Positions 19,528 through 29,264 of a stretch of DNA of 64,000 nucleotides are shown here, one piece after another. The stretch spans positions 119,736-183,735 of the forward strand of contig NZ_RFFL01000005.1 of assembly GCF_003696285.1 (NCBI RefSeq), given 5' to 3'. The position numbers were made by a program, and so were the translations under genes. Numbering within the stretch: the first letter of the stretch is position 1; every line of letters begins with the position of its first letter. The notes beneath the pieces were generated by a model that did not search any database, had not been told where the DNA came from, and was given only the letters and a program-made list of their open reading frames with translations. The stretch comes from Stutzerimonas nitrititolerans (lineage in GTDB: Bacteria; Pseudomonadota; Gammaproteobacteria; Pseudomonadales; Pseudomonadaceae).

Positions 19528-20057
19528 TGCTCGTCCACCAGTGATTGATAGAGCGGAGCGAGGCGCTCCCGCCAGATACGCTCATCGATGGCGCCAACGA
19601 ACTTGTCGCGAACGATGCCCTTCCGGTCGATGACGAAGGTCTCCGGCGCGCCGTAGACGCCCAGGTTGATGCCCAGGCTGCCTTCCGGATCCTCTACGCT
19701 GAACCGGTAGGGGTTGCCCAGCTGGGCCAGCCATTGGCGGGCCGCGTCGCTGTCGTCCTTGTAATTGACGCCGTAGACCACCACGCCCTGCGCCGCCAGC
19801 TTGTTGAGCATCGCATGCTCGGCCTTGCAGGTAGGGCACCAGGTCGCCCACACGTTGAGCAGCGCCGGCAGTTCCTGAAAATCAGCCACGGTCACCTTGC
19901 GCTCAGGCGTCTCCAGCGAAGCCAGGGAGAACTCGGGCAACGGCTTGCCGATCATCGTCGAACCTATGTCGCTGGGATTGAGAAACAGCCCCTTGTAGAG
20001 GAACACCGCGATAAGCAGGAATATCGCCAGGGGCACCAGCATCAGCATTCTTTTCAT
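19524..20057 (-). CDS. ccmG: Thiol:disulfide interchange protein CcmG (DsbE)
   Basis: 177-aa membrane-anchored thioredoxin. The N-terminal anchor is at residues about 5-22 and the active site is WATWCPTCKAEH (Cys74, Cys77). The CcmG-specific GVYGAPETFVID segment follows. It keeps the ligation machinery reduced. It starts 1 nt after the ccmF stop. Confidence 0.96.
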   Translation of the reverse strand: MKRMLMLVPLAIFLLIAVFLYKGLFLNPSDIGSTMIGKPLPEFSLASLETPERKVTVADFQELPALLNVWATWCPTCKAEHAMLNKLAAQGVVVYGVNYKDDSDAARQWLAQLGNPYRFSVEDPEGSLGINLGVYGAPETFVIDRKGIVRDKFVGAIDERIWRERLAPLYQSLVDEQ

Positions 20058-20058
20058 G

Positions 20059-22032
20059 TCAGGCTCCTTGTGGCGCCAGGCCCAGGGCTTCGCGCACGCG
20101 GGTTTTGACTTTCACTCGGTAGCGCCGGTCGCTCGCCGCCAGCACGCCACCCAGAGCCATCAGCAGAGAGCCCAGCCATATCCAGCGCACGAACGGCTTG
20201 ATATGCACGCGCACGGCCCATGCGCCGTTTTCCAGCGGCTCACCCAGCGCCACATAAAGGTCGCGGGTAAAGCCCGGGTCGATGCCCGCCTCGGTCATCG
20301 GCATCTGCTGCACGGTATACAGGCGCTTCTCCGGATGCAGGGTGGCGATCCGCTTGTCGCCATCGAAGACCCGGATGGTGCCCTTGTCCGAGGTGTAGTT
20401 GGGCCCTTCGAAATGCTGGGCGCCTTCGAATACGAAGCGATAGCCGCCGAGTTCGAGCGACTCGCCCGGTGCCAGACGCAGGTCGCGCTCATCGCTCTGC
20501 TGACTCACCAGCACCACGCCCATCGCACAGACCACCAGGCCGAAATGCGCCAGGTGCATGCCCCAGTAGCTCGGCGTCAAACTGCGCGCGCCCTTCAGCA
20601 GGCCCTTGTGACGCGTCTTGTCGAGCACGTCGCGCACGCCGGCGATGACGACCCAGGCCGACAGCAGGCAGACCGCCAGCACCGCCCAGTGGAAATCACC
20701 GAAGACCATCGAACCCAGACCACCGAGGATCGCACCGACGATCAGCACCGGCGTCAGCATGCCCAGCAGCCACTGCAGCGGCGTATCCTTCCAGCGCACC
20801 AGAACGCCGACGCCCAGGGTCAGCATCAATACCCCGATCAGCGGCAGGAACATCGCGTTGAAGTACGGCGGGCCGACGGAGAGCTTGGCGCCGGACAAGG
20901 CATCGAGCAGCAATGGATAGAGCGTTCCCAGCAGTATCATCGCGGTAGCAACGACCAGCAGCAGGTTGTTGACCAGCAGCAGGGTTTCCCGCGACCACAA
21001 GCCGAAGCCCACCTGACTCTTGACCACCGGCGCGCGCAACGCGAACAGCGTCAGCGAACCGCCGACCACCAGCAACAGGAACACCAGGATGAACACGCCC
21101 CGGGCCGGATCGGTCGCGAAGGCATGTACCGAAGTGAGCACACCCGAACGTACCAGGAAGGTACCCAGCAGGCTCAAGGAGAACGCGGCGATGGCCAGCA
21201 GGACCGTCCAGCTCTTGAAGACGCCGCGCTTTTCCGTCACGGCCAGCGAATGAATCAGCGCGGTGCCGACCAGCCAGGGCATGAACGAGGCGTTCTCCAC
21301 CGGATCCCAGAACCACCAGCCACCCCAGCCCAGCTCGTAATAGGCCCACCAGGAGCCCAGTGCGATACCGGTGCCGAGGAATGCCCAGGCGATCAGCGTC
21401 CAGGGCCGCGACCAGCGCGCCCAGGCCGCATCCAGGCGGCCGCCGAGCAGGGCCGCGATGGCGAACGCGAAGGCCACCGAGAAGCCTACGTAGCCCATGT
21501 ACAGCATCGGCGGGTGCACCACCAGGCCGAAGTCCTGCAGCAGCGGGTTGAGGTCGCGCCCGTCCATCGGCGATTGCGGCAGCAAGCGCTCGAAGGGGTT
21601 CGAGGTGACGATCAGGAACAGCAGGAAGCCGATGCTGATCAGCCCCATCACACCCAGCACCCGGGCCAGCATGTCTTCCGGCAGCTGACGGGAGAAGATC
21701 GCCACCGCGAAGGTCCAGCCGGCCAGGATGAACGCCCAGAGCAACAGGGAGCCCTCGTGCGCGCCCCAGACAGCGCTGAACTTGTAGTACCAGGGCAAGG
21801 CGCTGTTGGAGTTCTGCGCGACATAGGCCACCGAGAAATCATCGGTCATGAAGGCGTAGGTCAGGCAAAAGAAGGAGAACGCGAGGAAACTGAACTGCCC
21901 CCAGGCGGCCGGTTGCGCCAGCCCCATCCAGACCCGGTCGCCGCGCCAGGCGCCGACCAGCGGCAAGGTGCCCTGCACCACCGCCAGACACAACGCCAGA
22001 ATCATCGCCAGATGGCCAAGCTCGGGGATCAT
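20059..22032 (-). CDS. ccmF: Heme lyase subunit CcmF
   Basis: 657-aa polytopic membrane protein. It contains the tryptophan-rich heme-handling [18 protein letters not shown] near residue 240 and conserved histidines in neighbouring periplasmic loops. It takes heme from holo-CcmE and attaches it to apocytochrome c together with CcmH/I. Overlaps ccmE by 4 bp. Confidence 0.97.
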   Translation of the reverse strand: MIPELGHLAMILALCLAVVQGTLPLVGAWRGDRVWMGLAQPAAWGQFSFLAFSFFCLTYAFMTDDFSVAYVAQNSNSALPWYYKFSAVWGAHEGSLLLWAFILAGWTFAVAIFSRQLPEDMLARVLGVMGLISIGFLLFLIVTSNPFERLLPQSPMDGRDLNPLLQDFGLVVHPPMLYMGYVGFSVAFAFAIAALLGGRLDAAWARWSRPWTLIAWAFLGTGIALGSWWAYYELGWGGWWFWDPVENASFMPWLVGTALIHSLAVTEKRGVFKSWTVLLAIAAFSLSLLGTFLVRSGVLTSVHAFATDPARGVFILVFLLLVVGGSLTLFALRAPVVKSQVGFGLWSRETLLLVNNLLLVVATAMILLGTLYPLLLDALSGAKLSVGPPYFNAMFLPLIGVLMLTLGVGVLVRWKDTPLQWLLGMLTPVLIVGAILGGLGSMVFGDFHWAVLAVCLLSAWVVIAGVRDVLDKTRHKGLLKGARSLTPSYWGMHLAHFGLVVCAMGVVLVSQQSDERDLRLAPGESLELGGYRFVFEGAQHFEGPNYTSDKGTIRVFDGDKRIATLHPEKRLYTVQQMPMTEAGIDPGFTRDLYVALGEPLENGAWAVRVHIKPFVRWIWLGSLLMALGGVLAASDRRYRVKVKTRVREALGLAPQGA

Positions 22033-22496
22033 TGGACACCCTCCTCTTTGCCGCCTTCGTAATGCTTCATCATGCCGCCCTTCTCCAGCGCCTGAGCCAC
22101 CTCCGGCGGCATGTAGTTCTCGTCGTGCTTGGCCAGCACTTCATCGGCTACCAGCACGCCATCGGAATTGACCCGACCCAGCGCAACGATGCCCTGGCCT
22201 TCACGGAACAGGTCCGGAAGGATGCCCTGGAAGCTGATGGTGACCGTTTCGACACCATCGGTGACGCGGAAGCTGACGCCGAGTGAGTCGCTGCTGCGCT
22301 GCACCGACCCCTCCTCGACCAACCCACCGGCACGAATGCGCGTCCCTTCGGGTGCTTCGCCGGCGGCGATCTGCGAGGGCGTGTAGAACAGGTTGATGTT
22401 CTGCTGCAGGGCTGACAATGCCAGCGCCACGGCGATACCGACACCGGCGAGGATCGCCAGGATGATGAACAGACGCTTCTTGCGCACAGGATTCAC
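22029..22496 (-). CDS. ccmE: Periplasmic heme chaperone CcmE
   Basis: 155 aa. N-terminal anchor helix (residues about 8-30), OB-fold beta domain and the heme-binding [10 protein letters not shown], where His124 forms the covalent heme bond and Tyr128 is the axial ligand. Overlaps ccmD and ccmF by 4 bp each. Confidence 0.97.
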   Translation of the reverse strand: MNPVRKKRLFIILAILAGVGIAVALALSALQQNINLFYTPSQIAAGEAPEGTRIRAGGLVEEGSVQRSSDSLGVSFRVTDGVETVTISFQGILPDLFREGQGIVALGRVNSDGVLVADEVLAKHDENYMPPEVAQALEKGGMMKHYEGGKEEGVQ

Positions 22497-22669
22497 TTCA
22501 TTTCCTCCCGGCGCAAACGACGCGCCTCATCTTGCAGATATCGCCGGCGCGCCAGCATCGGCAGCACCACGTTCAGGACCAGAACCGCCAGGCTGATGCC
22601 GTAGGACGTCCAGACATAGAGGCCATGGTTGCCCATGGCGATGAATTCGGAGAACGATGAGAAATTCAT
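22493..22669 (-). CDS. ccmD: Heme exporter protein CcmD
   Basis: 58-aa single-pass membrane protein (helix about residues 22-42, [19 protein letters not shown]) with a basic cytoplasmic tail. It is needed to release holo-CcmE from CcmABC. The longer open frame extending to 23410 is only a shadow of ccmC. The start overlaps the ccmC stop by 4 bp. Confidence 0.94.
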   Translation of the reverse strand: MNFSSFSEFIAMGNHGLYVWTSYGISLAVLVLNVVLPMLARRRYLQDEARRLRREEMK

Positions 22670-23421
22670 GATGCCTTGCCCACCAGAGCCTTGATTTCGG
22701 CCTTCACCCAGCTGCTGCGGGATTCGCGGCGCAGCACTTCCAGCCGCATGCGCATCAACAGCACCAGCGTGAAGAAACAATAGAAGCCGAGCACCATGAT
22801 CAGCAGCGGCAGCCACATTTCCACCGGCATCGCCGGTTTCTCGGTCACGGTGAAGGTCGCCGGCTGATGGAGGGTGTTCCACCACTCCACCGAGTACTTG
22901 ATGATCGGGATGTTCACCACGCCGACCACCGCGAGCACCGCACAGGCCTTGGCGGAGCTGTCGCGATTGGTGATCGCCTGGCCCAGCGCGATGATGCCGA
23001 AGTACAGGAACAGCAGGATCAGCATCGAGGTCAGGCGCGCGTCCCAGACCCACCAGGCACCCCAGGTTGGTTTGCCCCATACCGCGCCGGTCAGCAGCGC
23101 GATGAAAGTCATCCAGGCGCCGATGGGAGCCGCCTGCTGCAACGCGACATCGGCCAGCTTCATCTTCCAGACCAGGCCGACGACACCGGCGACGGCGAGC
23201 ATCACGTAGATCGACTGCGCCAGGAACGCGGCGGGCACATGGATATAGATGATCCGGAAGCTGTTGCCCTGCTGGTAATCCTGCGGGGCGAACGCCAGTC
23301 CCCAGACCACGCCCACGCCGATCAGCAATACCGCGGCCCAGGCCAACCAGGGCATCCAGCGGGTGCTGATCTCGTAGAACCATTTGGGCGAACCCAGCTT
23401 GTGGAACCATGTCCAGTTCAT
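22666..23421 (-). CDS. ccmC: Heme exporter protein CcmC
   Basis: 251-aa, six-helix membrane protein with the tryptophan motif [14 protein letters not shown] and flanking histidines that hold heme for loading on CcmE. Start 23421 ([10 protein letters not shown]) fits the family. 154 nt separate it from ccmB; that gap is open in the ccmC frame back to 23571 but shows no family sequence, so an internal promoter or a spacer is possible. Confidence 0.96.
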   Translation of the reverse strand: MNWTWFHKLGSPKWFYEISTRWMPWLAWAAVLLIGVGVVWGLAFAPQDYQQGNSFRIIYIHVPAAFLAQSIYVMLAVAGVVGLVWKMKLADVALQQAAPIGAWMTFIALLTGAVWGKPTWGAWWVWDARLTSMLILLFLYFGIIALGQAITNRDSSAKACAVLAVVGVVNIPIIKYSVEWWNTLHQPATFTVTEKPAMPVEMWLPLLIMVLGFYCFFTLVLLMRMRLEVLRRESRSSWVKAEIKALVGKAS

Positions 23422-23575
23422 AGAACCTGCCTCAACGCCACCGCGCATGTCGATACTGCCTCCGAATCCGGCATGCACCACTTGTTCGCGATCAGAAATT
23501 CTTCCATCGGTTGCGCAGCTCGTCGCACGGCAACGAGGCGCTCCATGCTTTTCGATCCATTCATCATGCAATTCA

Positions 23576-24247
23576 TCACTCGCCGACGCTGATCTTCAGG
23601 CCGGCCGCTATGGCAAAGGGAGCCAGAGTGATGGCCAGGGCCGTCAGGCTGGACAGCCAAAGCAGGTGCCCCATCGCAGGCAAGCCCTGCAAGGCGGCCT
23701 GCAATGCACCGCTGCCCAGGATCAGAACGGGGATGTACAGCGGCAGGATCAGCAGAGCCAGCAACAGACCGCCCCGCTTGAGTCCCACCGTGAGCGCCGC
23801 GCCCACGGCACCCAGCAGGCTCAGTACCGGCGTGCCCAGCAGCAGCGAAATCAGTAGCACCGGCAGCGCGCTGAACGGCATGCCGAGCATCAGCCCCAGC
23901 AGTGGCGCCAGCAGCACCAGCGCCAACCCCGAGAAAGCCCAGTGTGCCAGCACCTTGGCCAGCACCAGAAGCGCCAACGGGTGCGGCGAAACGACCCACT
24001 GCTCGAGCGAACCATCCTCGAAATCACTGCGGAAAAGCCCGTCCAGCGAGAGCAGCACGGACAACAGGGCTGCCACCCAGAGCAGCCCAGGGGAAATCGT
24101 TTGCAACAGTTGCGTCTCCGGACCGACGGCCAGCGGAAACAGCGCGATGACGATGGCGAAGAATACCAGCGGGTTGGCCAGCTCGGCGGGCCGGCGAAAC
24201 AGCAGGCGGGCTTCGCGCGCCAGTAACAGCGTAAAGACGGTACTCAT
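23576..24247 (-). CDS. ccmB: Heme exporter ABC permease CcmB
   Basis: 223 aa with six hydrophobic segments. It has the CcmB pattern [20 protein letters not shown] and [12 protein letters not shown]. It pairs with CcmA and CcmC in the ATP-driven release of holo-CcmE. The start overlaps the ccmA stop by 4 bp. Confidence 0.95.
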   Translation of the reverse strand: MSTVFTLLLAREARLLFRRPAELANPLVFFAIVIALFPLAVGPETQLLQTISPGLLWVAALLSVLLSLDGLFRSDFEDGSLEQWVVSPHPLALLVLAKVLAHWAFSGLALVLLAPLLGLMLGMPFSALPVLLISLLLGTPVLSLLGAVGAALTVGLKRGGLLLALLILPLYIPVLILGSGALQAALQGLPAMGHLLWLSSLTALAITLAPFAIAAGLKISVGE

Positions 24248-24879
24248 GCGGCGCGCTGCCCCAGATCGAGTTCCCGGTAACCCAGCGGCTTTTCGGTCAT
24301 GGAATGATGGGTGGTCAGCACCACCATGCCGCCCCGCTCGCAATGCAGTGCCAGATGATGCTCCAGCTGCGCGACACCGTGCTTGTCGAGGGCGGTGAAT
24401 GGCTCATCGAGAATCCACAGCGGCGGCGGATTCAGGTACAGACGCGCCAGTGCCACGCGCCGCTGCTGGCCAGCCGACAGGGTGTGGCAGGGTACGTCCT
24501 CGAAGCCAAGCAGACCGACTTCGGCCAACGCCTGCCAGATGGCTTCGCGGCCTGCCGGTTGATGCAGCGCGCAGAGCCAGGTGAGATTTTCCTCGGCGCT
24601 CAGCAAGCCCTTGATACCCGCCGCATGGCCGATCCAGAGCAGGTTGCGCGCCAGTTCGTTACGCTGGGTTTCCAACGGCCGCCCCTTCAGCCTCACCTCG
24701 CCGGCAGTCGGTTGCATCAGGCCCGACAGCAATCGCAGCAAGCTGGTCTTGCCGCTGCCGTTGGGGCCGGATATCTGCAACATCTCGCCGCCAGCGATGC
24801 GCAGGTCTAACCTGTCGAACAACAGACGCCAATCCCGCTCGCATGAGAGCGCCACCGCTTCGAGAAAGGGACTGGACAC
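24244..24879 (-). CDS. ccmA: Heme exporter ATP-binding protein CcmA
   Basis: 211-aa ABC ATPase. Walker [15 protein letters not shown], signature [16 protein letters not shown], Walker [13 protein letters not shown] and an H-loop histidine in VVLTTHH are all present. First gene of the ccmABCDEFGHI operon, facing away from the fliK-like gene. Confidence 0.96.
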   Translation of the reverse strand: MSSPFLEAVALSCERDWRLLFDRLDLRIAGGEMLQISGPNGSGKTSLLRLLSGLMQPTAGEVRLKGRPLETQRNELARNLLWIGHAAGIKGLLSAEENLTWLCALHQPAGREAIWQALAEVGLLGFEDVPCHTLSAGQQRRVALARLYLNPPPLWILDEPFTALDKHGVAQLEHHLALHCERGGMVVLTTHHSMTEKPLGYRELDLGQRAA

Positions 24880-24945
24880 GCTAGAGACACCTCAAGATGG
24901 ATACGACTGGGCCGTTACAGTGGTGCGGCCAGCCAGGCGGGCGGA

Positions 24946-24951
24946 ATTATA
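24946..24951 (-). promoter_or_regulatory. Possible -10 element of the ccm operon promoter
   Basis: A perfect TATAAT on the minus strand lies 66 nt ahead of ccmA in the ccmA/fliK-like intergenic region. No good -35 hexamer is visible at 16-18 bp, so an activator may be needed. Confidence 0.35.
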
Positions 24952-25014
24952 CATGGCAACCCCAGGCTCCGAAGGCTCGCCAGCTTAAAGGTTGTAAGCG
25001 TATTTGAGTAAAAG

Positions 25015-26541
25015 ATGACAGAGATCAAGAGCACCCACCCCCTTCCCGCAGCCGCTCCGCCCCGATCGGCGACGGCAGCCGCGGACCTTGCGCTGAAGCT
25101 GCTGCAGCCGATGCAGGGGCTGCTCGCCGCCGGGGAAAGCGCCGAGGCCGAAGTCATCAGCATCAAGGAAGCCCTGCAAAGCTTTCAGCTCACCCTGCGT
25201 CTGACCCTCAATAACGGTCGCCAGGCGACACTGGAAACGAGCAGCCCCCGATCCGCCACTGCCGGTGCCGCCCTGCTCGTCACCGCCACCTCCGACTCGC
25301 GATTGCTGGCGACCCTGCAACCGGCCGGCCGGCAGCCGCTCAGTCAGATCGACCTTGGCCAGCTTCCGGTCGGCACCCTGATCCAGGGCAAGGTGACCGC
25401 CAGCCAGCAGAGCCAGCAGGACGGCCAGACCAGCTTCCGGGTGGTGATCAGCTTGCTGAACTCTCCTCTGGCCGGACAAAAGCTGAGCATCGACTCGGCA
25501 CTGGCGCTGACCCCGGGCAGCCTGGTCACCGCGACGGTGCAAGGCAGTCAGTCGCTGGCCCTCGTTCCCCTCAGCGGTCGCCTCGATCAGCTGATGCTGG
25601 GTCAGCAACTGGCTGCTCAGCAGAATCGCCAGGGTTCGCTTGAGGGACTTATTGGTGCCCTGCAGACAACCGGCGCGGCGCTACCGGAAGGACTGCGCGG
25701 CGCGGCCGAGCGGTTGCTGGGGCTGATCCCGCAGCTGCAGCAGATGACCGATGCCAAGGCCCTGGCAGCCGCCCTGAGCGGCAGCGGAGCCTTTCTCGAA
25801 GCACGCCTGCTGGGCGGCCAGGTCGATACGCTAGCTGGCGATCTCAAGGCCGCGCTGCTGCGCCTGGTAGCCCAGCTCCCCGGGCTGCCTGGCAGCACAC
25901 CGCTGGCCACCGCCCAGGCCGGAGCCAACTTCGGCCAGGCCCTGCCCGCCTTCGCCCGCAATGCGCTCGGCGCACTCGGACAGACCAACGCAGGCCAGCA
26001 GGCGCAGGCCTTTCCCTTGCCGAGCCGGCTGCTGCAGAACATGGATGGCGAAGCAGACCTGGAAACCATCCTGAAACTGGCCGCCGCCGCGATCTCGCGC
26101 CTGCAAACCCACCAGCTGTCCAGCCTCGCACAGACGCAAACCAGCCCCGACGGCACCCAGCTCACCACCTGGCAACTCGAACTGCCGATGCGCGAGCAGC
26201 GCGATATCGTGCCGCTGCAGATCAAACTGCAACGCGAACAGGACGCCAAGCGCGAGCAGACGGAAAAACCGGAAACGCTATGGCGGGTCGAACTGGCTTT
26301 CGACATGGCACCTCTCGGCCCGCTGCAGGTGCAGGCCCAGCTGCTGCAAGGCTCGCTGTCCAGCCAGATATGGGCCGAGCGCGACGGAACCGCGCAGCTG
26401 ATTCGCGCCGAGCTCGATCACCTGCGCCAGCGTCTGACAGCCGCCGGCCTCACCGTCGCCGAGTTGACCTGCCGCCAGGGCACGCCGCCGCAAGGACCAC
26501 GTACCACCATCGACCAACGCTTCGTGGACGAAACCGCATGA
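25015..26541 (+). CDS. FliK-like hook-length/substrate-switch protein
   Basis: 508 aa, low in aromatic residues, rich in Gln/Ala/Leu, no membrane segment. The C-terminal third (about residues 385-500) looks like the FliK C-terminal domain: a beta-rich stretch (LWRVELAFDMAPLGPLQVQA) then the helix IRAELDHLRQRLTAAGL. It is a second FliK-like gene in the window besides the canonical one at 47815-49035. Its stop overlaps the start of an FlhB-C-terminal-like gene as ATGA, so the two products probably work together. Pseudomonads carry this pair beside ccm; its role in secretion switching is inferred. Confidence 0.75.
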   Translation: MTEIKSTHPLPAAAPPRSATAAADLALKLLQPMQGLLAAGESAEAEVISIKEALQSFQLTLRLTLNNGRQATLETSSPRSATAGAALLVTATSDSRLLATLQPAGRQPLSQIDLGQLPVGTLIQGKVTASQQSQQDGQTSFRVVISLLNSPLAGQKLSIDSALALTPGSLVTATVQGSQSLALVPLSGRLDQLMLGQQLAAQQNRQGSLEGLIGALQTTGAALPEGLRGAAERLLGLIPQLQQMTDAKALAAALSGSGAFLEARLLGGQVDTLAGDLKAALLRLVAQLPGLPGSTPLATAQAGANFGQALPAFARNALGALGQTNAGQQAQAFPLPSRLLQNMDGEADLETILKLAAAAISRLQTHQLSSLAQTQTSPDGTQLTTWQLELPMREQRDIVPLQIKLQREQDAKREQTEKPETLWRVELAFDMAPLGPLQVQAQLLQGSLSSQIWAERDGTAQLIRAELDHLRQRLTAAGLTVAELTCRQGTPPQGPRTTIDQRFVDETA

Positions 26542-26861
26542 GTAATTCCTCACCGCGCCAGGCCATCGCCCTGAGCTACGACGGCAGCAACGCGCCGAGC
26601 CTGACCGCCAAGGGCGACGACGAGCTGGCCGAAGCCATTCTGGCGATCGCCCGCGAACATGAAGTACCCATCTATGAGAATGCCGAGCTGGTCAGGTTGC
26701 TCGCGCGCCTGGAATTGGGCGATGCGATTCCCGAAGCGCTGTATCGGACCATCGCGGAGATCATCGCCTTCGCCTGGTACCTGAAGGGGAAGTACCCGCC
26801 CGGCTTCGGCGAGACGGCGCCATCCCCGCCCCTGCCGCTGCTCAGTGCGCCTGAGCGTTGA
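26538..26861 (+). CDS. Stand-alone FlhB C-terminal domain homologue
   Basis: 107 aa. It aligns with the cytoplasmic FlhB-CC fragment that follows the NPTH autocleavage site: AIALSYDGSNAPSLTAKGDD corresponds to FlhB AVALKYDADKGGAPMLVAKG, and EIPAGLYLAVAQVLAYVY to AIPEALYRTIAEIIAFAWY. It has no membrane helices and no NPTH, so it resembles a pre-cleaved FlhB-CC. A comparable homologue in Helicobacter pylori (HP1575) can substitute for FlhB-CC. It is translationally coupled to the FliK-like gene and its 3' end overlaps the convergent rhodanese gene by 20 bp. Confidence 0.85.
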   Translation: MSNSSPRQAIALSYDGSNAPSLTAKGDDELAEAILAIAREHEVPIYENAELVRLLARLELGDAIPEALYRTIAEIIAFAWYLKGKYPPGFGETAPSPPLPLLSAPER

Positions 26862-27285
26862 GCGTAGCGAAACCGCGAACCTCACCCTTGCTCAGCGGCA
26901 GGTCTGCGAGCATCCAGGCGAAGTAGCCCTGGCGGAAATAGAACACCTGCTGATAACCCCAGCTGACGGCCCGACGCACGGCCTCGGCCCCACTGGGGCA
27001 GACTTCGCTGTCGCAATAGACCACCAGGGGCACGGTACGCGGCCATTCGTCGAGCGCCAGCCCCGTGAAGCCGCGCTCCAGGTCCAGGTGCAGCGCACCT
27101 TCGATATGGCCCCAGGCCCATTCACGGCTGGGCCTGACGTCGACGAAGACCGCACCGAGATCGTACAGGCGCTTGGCCTGGTAGGTATTGATCGTCATCG
27201 CTCCGGGCACTTCCAGAGGCGCCTCTTCAGCCCAGGCCCCCAGCGGCCCGATCAGCAGGCAGGACAGAGCAAGCATGCGCAACAT
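26842..27285 (-). CDS. Periplasmic rhodanese-domain protein
   Basis: 147 aa. A signal peptide (MLRMLALSCLLIGPLGAWAEE) leads into a single rhodanese domain with the family phrases FVDVRPSREWAWGHIEGA and the active loop VVYCDSEVCPSG, where the first Cys is in the catalytic position. The ATG at 27285 has GAGGAGG. It probably handles sulfane sulfur or a thiol partner in the periplasm. It follows the DUF2802 gene and is convergent with the FlhB-like gene. Confidence 0.85.
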   Translation of the reverse strand: MLRMLALSCLLIGPLGAWAEEAPLEVPGAMTINTYQAKRLYDLGAVFVDVRPSREWAWGHIEGALHLDLERGFTGLALDEWPRTVPLVVYCDSEVCPSGAEAVRRAVSWGYQQVFYFRQGYFAWMLADLPLSKGEVRGFATLNAQAH

Positions 27286-27405
27286 CACATCCTCCTCGGC
27301 AGGTGCCGGAGAACAAGCCGGCACCGGAGGCGGTGCAGGCCTTGTCTTCGATTGGAGGAAGCGCGGCGCCCATCGTTCCCTGATCGAGCACCGCGAAAGA
27401 AGGGG

Positions 27406-27822
27406 TCAGCGCGGAGGATCGCGCCGCGCCTGATGCAGCTTGCTCATCAGCTCGGCTTCGGATTGCGAAAGACCGCACGACTGCGTCAGGTCATCGACAC
27501 TGGCGCCCATGCCGACCAGCTTGGCCGCCTGGGAGAAGGAGAAGTTGTTGGGATCCCGCTGTTCCAGCTGGGTGATGCGATCCGGCAACGGCGTGACCAG
27601 CCGGGACAGTTCGTGCAACTGATCGCCCATGCGCACGCTGCCGTCGAGAAAGGTGTCCAGCCGACTGTCGATTTCCTTGATGCGCCGGTCGCGAATCGCA
27701 TCGCGCTTGGCCTGCTGTTCGGCCTGCTGCCGCTGCCGTCTGAGCAGCCAGAGGCAAAGCCCCAGCAGCACGAGACAGCAGAGCGCCAGCGCGACGACCG
27801 AAGCGACCAGCGAGGTAATCAT
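27406..27822 (-). CDS. DUF2802 membrane protein of the chemotaxis operon
   Basis: 138 aa. One N-terminal transmembrane helix (about residues 3-27), then a coiled-coil-like stretch (QRQQAEQQAKRDAIRDRRIK) and a C-terminal helical domain with a helix-turn-helix look (FSFSQAAKLVGMGASVDDLT, then LSQSEAELMSKLH). It always travels directly behind cheW in polar flagellates, here 3 nt after it. Molecular role unknown; an array- or flagellum-associated membrane protein is likely. Confidence 0.82.
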   Translation of the reverse strand: MITSLVASVVALALCCLVLLGLCLWLLRRQRQQAEQQAKRDAIRDRRIKEIDSRLDTFLDGSVRMGDQLHELSRLVTPLPDRITQLEQRDPNNFSFSQAAKLVGMGASVDDLTQSCGLSQSEAELMSKLHQARRDPPR

Positions 27823-27825
27823 GCG

Positions 27826-28305
27826 TCAGATGCTCTCAAGTTCCGCCCATTCCTCTTCGCTCATCATCTTCTCGAGTTCAACCAGGATCAGCAATTCGCC
27901 GTTCTTGTTGCACACGCCCTGGATGAACTTGGCCGACTCGTCGTTACCGACGTTGGGCGCGGTTTCGATCTCGGACTGACGAAGATAGACCACCTCGGCG
28001 ACGCTATCGACCAGAATACCGACGACCTGGCGATCGGCCTCGATGATCACGATGCGGGTATTGTCCGAAACCGGCGCCGTGGCCAGGCCGAAACGCTGAC
28101 GGGTATCGATCACCGTCACCACGTTACCGCGCAGGTTGATGATGCCCAGCACATAGCTCGGCGCACCCGGTACCGGAGCGATCTCGGTATAGCGCAGCAC
28201 TTCCTGCACCTGCATCACGTTGATGCCATAGGTCTCGTTATCCAGACGAAAGGTTACCCATTGCAGGACCGGATCGTCGGACCCTTGCGCGGATGTCATT
28301 TTCAT
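27826..28305 (-). CDS. cheW: Chemotaxis coupling protein CheW
   Basis: 159 aa CheW fold, coupling methyl-accepting receptors to CheA. Characteristic phrases are WVTFRLDNETYGINVMQVQEV, LGIINLRGNVVTVIDTR and VDSVAEVVYL. Either Met1 or Met3 may be the start. It is the last conventional chemotaxis gene of the cheYZAB-motCD-parC-parP-cheW run. Confidence 0.95.
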   Translation of the reverse strand: MKMTSAQGSDDPVLQWVTFRLDNETYGINVMQVQEVLRYTEIAPVPGAPSYVLGIINLRGNVVTVIDTRQRFGLATAPVSDNTRIVIIEADRQVVGILVDSVAEVVYLRQSEIETAPNVGNDESAKFIQGVCNKNGELLILVELEKMMSEEEWAELESI

Positions 28306-28388
28306 AGTCCCACACCTCTCAAAAAACCGCCGTGGCGGTCGATTCTATCGATATCGAGGCGCTCGGTGCGCCGCGTTTTTTCTTTCGC

Positions 28389-29189
28389 TCAGGAAGGGAC
28401 ACCCTTCAAATGTCGGGTGCCACCGTTGGCAATCAGTTCGGCCAGCGCACTCACATCCAGCAGCGCGCACATGTGATCGATCACCGTACCGGCCAACCAC
28501 GGGCGCTGGCTGCGCTGGGAACGCCACTTGACCTCGCGCGGATCGAGGCGGATCGAGCGACTCACCTGGTGCACCGCCAAGCCCCATTCATAACCCTGCA
28601 CCGAAATCACGTACTGCAATCCCTCGCGGAAGTCGTCGCGATAACGATCTCCCATGACCCAGCGTGCCGTATCCAGCACCTTCAGATTGCCGGCCTGGCA
28701 GGGCAATATGCCGAGAAACCAGTCCGGCTGACCGAACAACGGCGTCAGCTCTTCGCCGGCCAGCGAATAGATCGATCCCAGGCTCACCAGGGGAACGGCC
28801 AGCGTCAGCCCGGCAACGTCGAACAGCAGGCATTCGAAGGGTGCCTCGCCCCACTCCGGTTGCCCCTGTTCGAGCGGCGCGCGGGGCCCCGCCGGCTCGG
28901 GCGCCACTTCCAGTTCGACCACCGGCTCGGCCCGCACGGGCACGGGCATAGGCATGGGCACGACGGTCGCCGACTCGACAACGGCCGGCTGCACAGGCTC
29001 GGCCTGCGGTATCACCGCCGCCCGGGTGTCACGCAGCTGTTCTTCGAGAACGGCCGCCTGGAATTCGTCCTGGCTGACCGAGTCCACCGCCAGCTCGATA
29101 GCCGCATCCTGCAACAGGGCGTCGAGATAGGACTGCAACGCCTGCTGGGATCGGGTTTCGGTAAGAACGGTACGACTCATGCCAGCCAC
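28389..29189 (-). CDS. parP: CheW-domain polar array protein, ParP-like
   Basis: 266 aa. An N-terminal helical segment and a Pro/Val/Glu-rich linker (residues about 60-120, PMPMPVPVRAEPVVELEVAP) come before a C-terminal CheW-like domain (CLLFDVAGLTLAVPLVSLGS). This is the layout of ParP, whose AIF domain binds CheA and which ParC recruits to the cell pole. It sits directly between the ParC-like ATPase and cheW, as in Vibrio and Pseudomonas. An in-frame ATG at 29180 (MSRTVLTE) is an equally good start. Confidence 0.8.
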   Translation of the reverse strand: MAGMSRTVLTETRSQQALQSYLDALLQDAAIELAVDSVSQDEFQAAVLEEQLRDTRAAVIPQAEPVQPAVVESATVVPMPMPVPVRAEPVVELEVAPEPAGPRAPLEQGQPEWGEAPFECLLFDVAGLTLAVPLVSLGSIYSLAGEELTPLFGQPDWFLGILPCQAGNLKVLDTARWVMGDRYRDDFREGLQYVISVQGYEWGLAVHQVSRSIRLDPREVKWRSQRSQRPWLAGTVIDHMCALLDVSALAELIANGGTRHLKGVPS

Positions 29190-29264
29190 TCGTGATCAAC
29201 GACTGACAAGGCTATCGGCCGCGAGCGGCGCGAACTTGAGCTGCATAGGCGTGCTTCGCACATC

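Noticed and set aside
22670..23410. Long in-frame extension upstream of ccmD
   Set aside because: It is the antisense-free shadow of ccmC in another frame; the 58-aa product from 22669 matches CcmD in size and helix.
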